The translations under genes and the position numbers were made by a program. 44,061 nucleotides of DNA from Pseudomonadota bacterium (GTDB taxonomy: Bacteria > Myxococcota > Bradymonadia > UBA4248): NCBI GenBank assembly GCA_017613855.1, contig JAGACY010000209.1, positions 1 through 44,061 on the forward strand, written 5' to 3'. Shown in pieces: positions 16,457 through 23,876 of the stretch (its first letter is position 1; every line of letters starts with the position of its first letter). The notes under the pieces were generated by a model, which was not told the origin of the DNA, searched no databases, and worked only from the letters and a program-made list of their open reading frames with translations.

Positions 16457-16458
16457 AA

Positions 16459-18183
16459 ATGGCTACGGATATCAAAAAGAAAGAGTCTATCTCCAGATTT
16501 GGTGTTGTGATTCACGACATGCAGCGTTTTGCGACGATTGCCAATGTGCTCCGCAAATTCGGGTTTGGCAATATCGTGCGCGTCATTCGTGATGGTGCGC
16601 AGTTCGAATCCTCGAGTGAACTGCTCAATACATTCAATGATTCGTCTGCCGATTTGGCGCCCAAAATTCGGGCGACGATCGAAGAATTGGGTACGACCTA
16701 TATTAAATTCGGTCAGATGCTTTCGACGCGCTATGACCTGCTGCCGCCGAATTTTGTCAAGGAACTCGAAAAACTTCAGGATGGTTCGCCCAAGATGACT
16801 TTCGAAACCGTCGAAGGCATTCTGAACGACGCTTATGACGATTATCACAAGGTTTTCGAGACCATCGAAGAAGAACCGCTTGGATCGGCATCGATAGCCC
16901 AGGTTCACCGCGCTGTTCTCAGAAATGGCGATCATGTCGTCGTCAAAATTCAACGCCCGGGACTGTTGCCGCTCATTCGCAGCGATATCGACATCCTCAA
17001 TATCATTGCCAAAACACTCGACAATAATATCGAGGAGATCAGCTATTTCGATTTGCCCGCGCTCATTGCCGAGTTTGAACGTTCCATCATTGCGGAACTC
17101 GATTTTAACAATGAAATGCGGAATATCGAGTATTTTATCGAGCATTACCGCGAACATCAGATGATCGTCTTTCCCACGCCATACCCTGAGATTTCGCGTC
17201 AAAACATCCTCGTGATGCGCGAACTCCTGGGGCAGAAAATCACGACGGTCACGCCGGATACCGAACAAGCTCACGAAATGGCCGATGCCATTCTCAATAT
17301 TGCTTTCGATATGGTTTTCAAGGAAGGCGTCTTTCATGCCGATCCTCATCCCGGCAATGTCTTTGCCATGCCCGATGGCAAAATCGGTTTGCTCGACTTT
17401 GGGCTCATCGGCAATTTTTCGGTTCAACAGCGTGCGGAATTCACGCATCTCATCATGGGGGTGCATTTCGGCGATTGCAAGGCTATCTCACGTACCCTGC
17501 TTTCCCTCGGGCATCCCACAAAGCGCGTCATCCTTAAGGAACTCGAGACAGAAATCTCGACCATCCTGCAAAAGTATTACGTCACATCGCTTAAGAAAAT
17601 TGATGTGGCCGCGTTTGCCGCAGAATTTGTCGCAGCCGGACAAAAATTCGCAGTCCAGATCCCTTCTGAATTTACCAACGCCGTGCGTGCGCTCATCAAT
17701 GTCGAAGGCATCATTCAATACCTCAACCCGAATCTCGATATTGTCAGGACGCTGGCTCAGTTTTCGGAAAAACTCTTTTTGGGTAACGTTCAATCGGGAA
17801 ATCTTATGAATATTGCCCTCCGGGCTGGGCTGTCCCTTTCGGAGTTCTGCAGTTCTGCGCCATCACAGATTACTCAGGTCATGCAGGATCTGGAACATGA
17901 TGGCCTTTCGATTCGCATCCCGGATAATATCAATAAACCCATGCTCAATGGGCTCAATAGCCTGGCAACGCGTCTGTGCCTCACTTTTATGCTGGTGGGG
18001 CTGACCATTGCACTGGCGATGATTTCGGGCACGCACCGAGTGATGTTCGATATTATATTTATACTGGATTTGCTTTGGTGTATCGTACTCGTGTGCTGGC
18101 ATATTCAGCTGCGCACAAACAGGGCTAAATTCCGAATTAATCCGATGCTGAAAAGGATGAAAAGAAGGAATAAATGGTTTTAA
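16459..18183 (+). CDS. ABC1/UbiB-family atypical kinase
   Basis: A 574-residue membrane-associated member of the UbiB/COQ8/ADCK family, ATPases or kinases linked to isoprenoid-quinone lipid handling. Family motifs are in order: KFGQMLSTR (the KxGQ motif), the Ala-rich loop GSASIAQVHRA, the lysine of VVVKIQRPG, FHADPHPGNVF and the metal-binding DFG in LLDFGLIG. Two C-terminal hydrophobic helices (from about residue 500) anchor it. It starts right after a repeat element, without a clear ribosome-binding site. The role in this organism is open; the family also occurs in bacteria without ubiquinone. Confidence 0.93.
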   Translation: MATDIKKKESISRFGVVIHDMQRFATIANVLRKFGFGNIVRVIRDGAQFESSSELLNTFNDSSADLAPKIRATIEELGTTYIKFGQMLSTRYDLLPPNFVKELEKLQDGSPKMTFETVEGILNDAYDDYHKVFETIEEEPLGSASIAQVHRAVLRNGDHVVVKIQRPGLLPLIRSDIDILNIIAKTLDNNIEEISYFDLPALIAEFERSIIAELDFNNEMRNIEYFIEHYREHQMIVFPTPYPEISRQNILVMRELLGQKITTVTPDTEQAHEMADAILNIAFDMVFKEGVFHADPHPGNVFAMPDGKIGLLDFGLIGNFSVQQRAEFTHLIMGVHFGDCKAISRTLLSLGHPTKRVILKELETEISTILQKYYVTSLKKIDVAAFAAEFVAAGQKFAVQIPSEFTNAVRALINVEGIIQYLNPNLDIVRTLAQFSEKLFLGNVQSGNLMNIALRAGLSLSEFCSSAPSQITQVMQDLEHDGLSIRIPDNINKPMLNGLNSLATRLCLTFMLVGLTIALAMISGTHRVMFDIIFILDLLWCIVLVCWHIQLRTNRAKFRINPMLKRMKRRNKWF

Positions 18184-18186
18184 TCT

Positions 18187-18328
18187 AATGCGGAATGTGG
18201 AATGCGGAATGCGGAATTGAACAACCAAAAACTGAGTGATTTTCAGAAGCTAAAGAAACTAAATACTTTAGATAATACTTTTAGAATTCTAACATAATTC
18301 CGAATTTCGAATTCTGAATTCCGAATTA
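18187..18328. repeat. Heptad-core element F (core inverted)
   Basis: Left array 18187-18218 (AATGCGG units), core 18219-18292 in inverted orientation (AGAAGCTAAAGAAACTAAAT), right array 18293-18328 (ATTCCGA/ATTTCGA units). It fills the gap between the UbiB-family gene and the next lipoprotein. Confidence 0.85.
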
Positions 18329-18342
18329 ATAACGGGGTTTTC

Positions 18343-18768
18343 ATGAAAAAACTGGCTCTTTTCATCATACCGATTCTGCTCATGGGCTGTGAGGCTTCTC
18401 TGGGCGACAAATGTGATACTTCGAACGACTGTCCGTCCGGTATGATCTGTGATACTGATTCACCAAGCGGTTATTGTATTGTAGTCAATTGCGAAGGTGA
18501 CGAAGAATGTCCCGATAATGCAGTTTGCGTCAAATTTACTTCGTCTATCAGTTACTGCTTAAAAAAATGCAAGTCCAAAAGTGACTGCCGCAGTGGTTAT
18601 GCCTGTCGCGACGACATCGGCGATCAAAAATTCTGTTACGTTGAGGCCGACTATCCGTATGGTCGTGACGAAACCAACCAAATTGAGTTCGTTCCGCCCG
18701 AAGAGACCGGGACTGAGCCTGCCGGTGAAGATGAAAACTCAGGCGGCGAATCTAATCCTGAGCCTTAA
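18343..18768 (+). CDS. Cys-rich lipoprotein
   Basis: A 141-residue predicted lipoprotein: a short signal ends at lipobox LLMGC, followed by about 12 cysteines in repeated patterns such as CDTSNDCPSGMIC, CEGDEECPDNAVC and CKSKSDCRSGYAC, and a Glu/Gly/Pro-rich tail. These Cys-x4-5-Cys-x5-Cys units are typical of Myxococcota surface lipoproteins and probably form disulfides outside the cytosol. No enzymatic motif is seen. The ATG at 18343 follows ACGGGG. Confidence 0.85.
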   Translation: MKKLALFIIPILLMGCEASLGDKCDTSNDCPSGMICDTDSPSGYCIVVNCEGDEECPDNAVCVKFTSSISYCLKKCKSKSDCRSGYACRDDIGDQKFCYVEADYPYGRDETNQIEFVPPEETGTEPAGEDENSGGESNPEP

Positions 18769-18774
18769 TTTTTT

Positions 18775-18839
18775 GCCTGTCTATCGCTGACGCGATACGC
18801 CAGGCATGTCCGCCGCTATCGGCCTGCAGCCGATACGCG
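18775..18839 (+). repeat. Two bulged TAT/ATA palindromes
   Basis: Units 18775-18805 and 18814-18839, both with an unpaired C on the 3' side, lie just after the lipoprotein gene. The rest of the gap to 18934 holds nothing recognisable. Confidence 0.8.
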
Positions 18840-18934
18840 CCGGATGCCATTTATAGGTTGGAGGACGCCGGGGAACGTCGTTATATCAAAAATTCGTGAT
18901 GATAACTGACTGAATTAAGCCCGGAGAACGAGAT

Positions 18935-21553
18935 CTAATCGTCTTTGCAGCCTGTTTTCATCGTCAATGCCGGCCGCAGAATGACATAGAAATCTTTGCC
19001 GAATATTTTGGGCATGTCACCAAAGCGTTCGATCATGCTGACCTGCGCTTTTTTATGTTCTGTAAAATATTTGGGAGCGACACCATTCTTGACGGCAAGT
19101 TCTTTGGGGGCATTAACTGCACTGTTTACCCCCTGGAATTTACCGTCCAGGAAAATATAGGCATAGGTGCCGTCTTCTTTAGTAATGGTATCCAGTGTGT
19201 TGGCATAGATGAGAATATCGCCGTCGCGCAGTGTTTCGGGATAGATCTGAACCTGACGGTCGACACGGGTTTGGGAGCCGGTAGAATTCTCATAACTCTT
19301 GACAGCGGCCTTTTCTGTGTAGACTTTTTTATTTTGATTGATGGAATAAGTAGAGCTGACACCGCCATAATAGTGGTTGAGTACCATCCCCGCAAGTGCA
19401 TGTTTGGTATTGAGAACGAGGGCCTTTTGTACATTACTTTCTTGATATCTGGAGATGAGCAACGCCTCATTCTTGTTTTCATCGTAATGTGGTTTGCCTT
19501 TGTCGTAATAGGGAGCTTGGGGAGTATCGCCTTTAAATGCTTCAGGAAAATCTTTTTCTTTCATTCCTTCTTGGAGATACAGCGCCCCGAGTTTCATGCC
19601 TGTGAGAGGAATATCATAACTAAGTACTTTATAGGTTTCCTGGATGGCTTCCAATCCTTTTAATTTCCCTTCTTGGGAGATCAGTTCGTAGTTATCTTTT
19701 ACTTTTTTTATTTGTTGAGTACAAAGATTGTAAGCAATGGTATTGACGATTTCTTTGGATTTGATTTTGGCCACTGCACCATTCGATTTAATTACCTTTC
19801 CCAGTAGACCGGGATCGTTTTTTACTGTGACAGTATAGGTTGTTTCATGGGTTTCGCCAGCTTTGATCGTTGGGATATACCAGGCAACCTTGTCTTTATC
19901 ATCCTTATTATTATCATTCGTTTTTTCATATAAAGTGCCGCCGCCTGCGTCTTTGAGACTGACATATTCCGACAGCTCCTCGGTGATATAAATGGGATCG
20001 TAATTGTTATCACTGTGGTTGATAATCTTAATCGTATAGGTCAGATCCTGCCCGGGTTCGACAGTACTGCCGGGGTGAACGTCGAGCGTTTTTTCAATCT
20101 CGATATCGTGATACTTCATGCGGCAGTATGCAGCATCTGTGATATTATAATCAATATCTGTGATTTCGGTATTGGTTGCCCATTTTGGATAATCCTCATC
20201 TTTGTAGTTGCTTACCTGGATGTGTTTATAGGATTTGGGGTTATTGGTGGGACGCATCACTACAAACTGTGTAGAATTTTTGGTACTATCGTAATTGAGT
20301 ACTTTCGAAGACAGCGTTTTTTGGATGGTTCCCTCATGAACGCCGGTAGGGGTGTCGATCAGATTACCATTAAGTTTATTGTTTTCTTCATCATCCTCTT
20401 TGTTGTTCCAACTCAGGCTGGCGCTCAATTTCGTCGTTCTGTGGTCATCATTTGGGGGATCTACATATTCAAAGCTGCTGTTGGAATGCAAAATGCGAGC
20501 ATCGATAGTAGTTCCTTTATTATCTTTAATTAAATCATAAATATAAACGACATGTCCTGAATTAGCGGTCGTTTTCTTCTTCTCTTTATCATAATGAAAC
20601 TGATGGTAAGCGATGACATCGCCGGGTTGTATTTTTTCGAGTAAATCATTTTTTGTTTGTGCTTTCTCTATTACTTCTTTTAGATTGTCACCTTCTAGAT
20701 AATAGATGATGTCTTTGTTTTCTTTATTATTTGAAAAACTATGTCCATAGGCGCCGTATTGAATGGATCCGAGGGGAAGTTTAATATTGAGGGCCTGACG
20801 AAACACAGCATGGACAAAACCGCTGCATGTCAAATACGATACTTGTTGTGAGGTCGTTACTTCGGGCTCGATATACATCGAACGCCTGGCGTCTTCGTAT
20901 TGGATGTTATCGCCCTTGCGATAAAAGGCCATGGCCGTCTCTTTGAGGGCGTGTTGTAGTTGTCGTTGTTGTTCTTTGGAGGAAAGCTTGGAAAATGGGT
21001 TGTTCTCGACACATTTGGCCGTGTTTTTGTCATAAACCTGGTTGCATGGACAAACATTGATGCAGGACTTTTCGGATTCGTCCCAATATTGCTCCAAATC
21101 ACAGTCCTTGGGGGATGGATCGACGCATTCACCTGAGGCTTCGTCGTAGTGCTGGTGTGGATCGTCGCATGTATGTTCGGCGGGAGCATTATCGACGCAT
21201 TCTCCGGCGGTTTCGTCGTAGTGCTGGTTAGGATCGTCTCAAGTATGTTCGGCGGGTTCGTTATCGACGCATTCACCGGCGGTTTCGTCGTAGTGCCGGT
21301 TTTCGCCGCATTCGGGGATTTTGTCATTCTCGCCGGGGATGCATTTGCCTTGGTCTGAATTGCAGGTGCCTGTGCATGTTTCTGTTTTTTCATCACCATT
21401 CAGACATGTGTGCAGGACATTGCCGTCGCAGTAGGCAGCCTCGAAGGTACAGCCTTTGTTCTCGGCGGGATCGGCCGATCCTGAATCATCGCCACAGCCA
21501 TAACATGCAAGAATGGCTAAACTACAAAGTATCCATGTGACTTTTTTTTGCAT
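18935..21553 (-). CDS. NlpC/P60-like and DUF11-type lipoprotein with in-frame TGA
   Basis: Read from the ATG at 21553 (AAAGGA ahead), one frame of about 870 codons is broken only by a TGA at 21239-21241. N-terminus: signal with lipobox CYGC, Cys-rich segment, then repeats of about 24 residues (HYDETAGECVDN-PAEHTCDDP). The TGA stands exactly where the next repeat has a Cys codon (TGC). After it come an NlpC/P60-type domain (TCSGFV with the putative catalytic Cys; GHVVYIYD with the His), a DUF11-like beta domain (HPGSTVEPGQDLTYTIKI) and a second GDILIY-type domain. NlpC/P60 enzymes cut peptidoglycan peptides. Possible readings are a recent nonsense mutation, a sequencing error, or recoding of UGA; I favour the first two. 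Confidence 0.75.
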
Positions 21554-21596
21554 TGTTGAATTCCTTTGGAAACGTTCAAAATGGTTATGATTCAGC

Positions 21597-21610
21597 TGGG
21601 CTGCAGCCCA
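21597..21610. repeat. 14-bp perfect palindrome
   Basis: TGGGCTGCAGCCCA lies 44 bases upstream of the minus-strand lipoprotein start. It could be an operator or another small repeat. Confidence 0.4.
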
Positions 21611-21611
21611 T

Positions 21612-21642
21612 ACAGTTAGCAGTTAGCAGTTAGCAGTTAATT
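21612..21642. repeat. Solo heptad array
   Basis: Four units of the 7-mer CAGTTAG without the conserved core. The same unit makes up the long arrays at 15057 and 40926. Confidence 0.8.
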
Positions 21643-21644
21643 GT

Positions 21645-21716
21645 CATGCCCCGGAGGGGCGTATCATTCGCAGCGAATCGCCGTGGGTGAGCCCGAAGTG
21701 GGGAATCCACGGATGA
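21645..21716. repeat. GCCCC-hairpin repeat, copy 1
   Basis: A GCCCC/GGGGC hairpin is followed by CATTCGCAGC and a CCGTGGG stem. The arrangement matches 42447-42498 closely, so both are copies of one dispersed repeat. Confidence 0.7.
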
Positions 21717-21854
21717 AATATTGGATATTTGTGGATTAGGTTTGTAGTGAATAGTGAATAACCAGAAACATGAAAGCTTCGGCATTTTACATTAGATTTC
21801 GCCTCATCTATTGTCAAGCGGGGATGGCGGTATGGTCGTTTTGTAAAGATGCCG

Positions 21855-21944
21855 GCGCATATCGCAGATAGCGGCGGCGGCGCGCCGTATGTGCAGACGG
21901 CACATAGGCGTGCGGCTGGGCGTATGCGCGGTGAGCGCATAGCC
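21855..21944. repeat. Bulged TAT/ATA palindromes
   Basis: Two clear units, 21883-21910 and 21919-21944, both with an unpaired G on the 5' side, plus a shorter variant near 21857-21872. They lie between the divergent lipoprotein and trypsin genes. Confidence 0.8.
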
Positions 21945-21979
21945 TTGCCTATAAAATCAAAAAAAAATACCCCATACCA

Positions 21980-21994
21980 TTGAGTCTAACTCAA
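21980..21994. promoter_or_regulatory. Possible operator upstream of the protease gene
   Basis: TTGAGT-CTA-ACTCAA is a perfect 6-3-6 palindrome 58 bases before the protease start. A TATAAA lies at 21949-21954 upstream. A regulator site is a guess. Confidence 0.25.
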
Positions 21995-22010
21995 ACGAGT
22001 GCTACTAGAT

Positions 22011-22041
22011 CATGCCTTTCCTGTCGGAGTGGAAAGGCATG
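22011..22041 (+). promoter_or_regulatory. 11-bp hairpin abutting the protease ribosome-binding site
   Basis: CATGCCTTTCC (22011-22021) pairs perfectly with 22031-22041 across a 9-base loop and ends where the GAGAAGGA Shine-Dalgarno of the next gene begins. It may protect the message end or tune translation. Confidence 0.5.
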
Positions 22042-22051
22042 GAGAAGGAAC

Positions 22052-23815
22052 ATGCTAAAAAAATCCATCATGATTGCTCTGTTTAGCAGTTGTATTGCCT
22101 TGATGGTTTCGTGCGATGCCAATCAATGCACGGACTGTGAACAAGTCGATTTGGAACTTGCGGACATTGCCGCCAAGAGACTGCCGATTATCAATGGTAC
22201 TCGCGTGACAGGTGATGATTATCTTTCGACGGTCGCGCTTGTTATGCATTATGGCAGTAGTTACAATTCCGTTTTTTGTACCGGAACGCTGATAACCCCG
22301 AATTACGTACTGACAGCCGGACACTGCATTTCCTACTGCAAAGGGGATGATGAGAATATTGAAAATTATCGTCCGGTCATGCGCGTAGGCATTGGTCAGA
22401 GCGAACAAACGTTGCGTCAGATTTACGAAATTGAGAAATTCTATACGCATCCCAAATTTGTTTGTACATCAACGGACATACAACACGATATTGCGATTTT
22501 AAAGCTTAAAGAGTCTGTTCCGCTTTCGATAGCGTCCCCGACACTGCCGATGCCGAAACTTCATGATATTACAAAAGCAGAAGTGGACGGTGCCGGTGGG
22601 GTAACCGCCACCACCGTTGGATTTGGCAAGACCGATGCCAACAACGATATGTCTGCAGGGACCAAATATAAAACTTCCTATAAAGTGTATGCCTATTGCC
22701 CGGCTAAGAAAGCTGAGCGAAGCAAGTATTGTGATGGCTGGTATACGGCCAATACGGGATTTATTTATTTTAATGATTCTTCAACCGGGACTTGTCAGGG
22801 GGATTCGGGGGGGCCGACATTCTTTACGCGTGATGGCATGGAGTTTGTCGGCGGCGTGACGAGTTATGGTTACGAAGATTGCGAGTTCCTTGGTGCAGTG
22901 ACGATGGTCAGCGATCATTATGATTTTATCGCCAGTGTCGTCGATGATCTTGCCGCCGAAGAACCCGAAGACTGCACCAACAAAGTGGATGATAATGGTG
23001 ATGGCCGCGTTGACTGTCAGGATCCCTACTGTTTTATTCTTTCGGAATGCATCCCGGAAGATTGCCAGAATAATAAGGATGACAATAACAACGGCCTCAT
23101 CGATTGCGATGATCCGCAATGTGCCGAAGTCAAACGCTGTCAACCCGAAGATTGCACCAATGGCGTAGATGACAACGAAGATGGCATCATCGACTGCAAC
23201 GATGCCGAGTGTAAAAAACTCAAAATTTGTCAGCCAGAAGACTGCACAAATGGTGTGGATGATAACGAAAATGGACTCGCCGACTGTGAAGATCCCGAGT
23301 GCAGTGGGCTTAAAATCTGTGCCATTGAAATATGCAATGACGGTATCGATAATAACGAGAATTATCTCATCGATTGTCAGGATCCGCAGTGTTTATCCCA
23401 AATCATCTGTCAGCCGGAAATCTGCAATGACAGTGTCGATAATAATGCCAATGGCATGATTGACTGTTACGATCCGCAGTGTTCGATGGATATTCATTGT
23501 CAAATCGAGAATTGTCAGAACAATATCGATGATAATGCCAATGGCCTCATTGATTGTCAGGACCCGCAATGTGGATCTGAGCTGCGGTGCCAGCCGGAAG
23601 TTTGCAATGATCAAAAAGACAACAATGGCGATGGTTTGATGGATTGCGGTGATCCTCAGTGTGCCGACTCTGAGCTTTGTGTTGTGACGCCGAAATCCTC
23701 TTCTGAGTCATGTTCTGCGAGCCCGAAATCCTCTTCTTCGCTCTGTGGTTTTGCATGGCTTGCTCTTTTGGGAACCTCGCTGGGGATGCGTCGCCGCAGA
23801 CGTCACAATGTTTAG
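22052..23815 (+). CDS. Trypsin-like serine protease with eight 30-aa acidic repeats
   Basis: An exported S1 protease of 587 residues. The signal ends at a lipobox-like LMVSC; the mature N-terminus IINGTRV resembles a trypsin activation site. The catalytic triad is His in TAGHC, Asp in HDIAIL and Ser in GDSGGP. From about residue 303, eight consecutive repeats of exactly 30 residues follow the plan PEDCxNxxDDNxxGLIDCxDPxC; their DxDxDG-like runs suggest calcium binding and the four cysteines per repeat disulfides. The C-terminus is Ser-rich, then LCGFAWLALLGTSLG and five Arg, a MYXO-CTERM-like tail that myxosortases process. The start at 22052 has GGAGAAGG; the frame is open further upstream without support. 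Confidence 0.92.
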   Translation: MLKKSIMIALFSSCIALMVSCDANQCTDCEQVDLELADIAAKRLPIINGTRVTGDDYLSTVALVMHYGSSYNSVFCTGTLITPNYVLTAGHCISYCKGDDENIENYRPVMRVGIGQSEQTLRQIYEIEKFYTHPKFVCTSTDIQHDIAILKLKESVPLSIASPTLPMPKLHDITKAEVDGAGGVTATTVGFGKTDANNDMSAGTKYKTSYKVYAYCPAKKAERSKYCDGWYTANTGFIYFNDSSTGTCQGDSGGPTFFTRDGMEFVGGVTSYGYEDCEFLGAVTMVSDHYDFIASVVDDLAAEEPEDCTNKVDDNGDGRVDCQDPYCFILSECIPEDCQNNKDDNNNGLIDCDDPQCAEVKRCQPEDCTNGVDDNEDGIIDCNDAECKKLKICQPEDCTNGVDDNENGLADCEDPECSGLKICAIEICNDGIDNNENYLIDCQDPQCLSQIICQPEICNDSVDNNANGMIDCYDPQCSMDIHCQIENCQNNIDDNANGLIDCQDPQCGSELRCQPEVCNDQKDNNGDGLMDCGDPQCADSELCVVTPKSSSESCSASPKSSSSLCGFAWLALLGTSLGMRRRRRHNV

Positions 23816-23823
23816 AAGATGTC

Positions 23824-23876
23824 AAGCACCCCAGCGGGGTGCTTGGGATGTATCGCCCCTTTGGGGCGTTTTTTTT
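23824..23876 (+). terminator. Two terminator hairpins
   Basis: AAGCACCCC/GGGGTGCTT (23824-23844), then CGCCCC/GGGGCG (23854-23868) followed by T8. The second is a strong terminator for the protease; it overlaps the 3' end of the converging gene. Confidence 0.85.

Noticed and set aside
21242..21286. Selenocysteine insertion signal near the TGA
   Set aside because: The bases downstream of the TGA (21238 leftwards) give no clear stem with a G-containing apical loop at bacterial SECIS distance. Recoding is kept only as a remote option in the findings.
20857..21399. 180-codon minus-strand frame rich in Thr, Pro and Lys
   Set aside because: It is the NlpC lipoprotein's repeat region read in another frame; its repeats follow from the DNA repeats, and the real frame has the signal peptide and cysteines.
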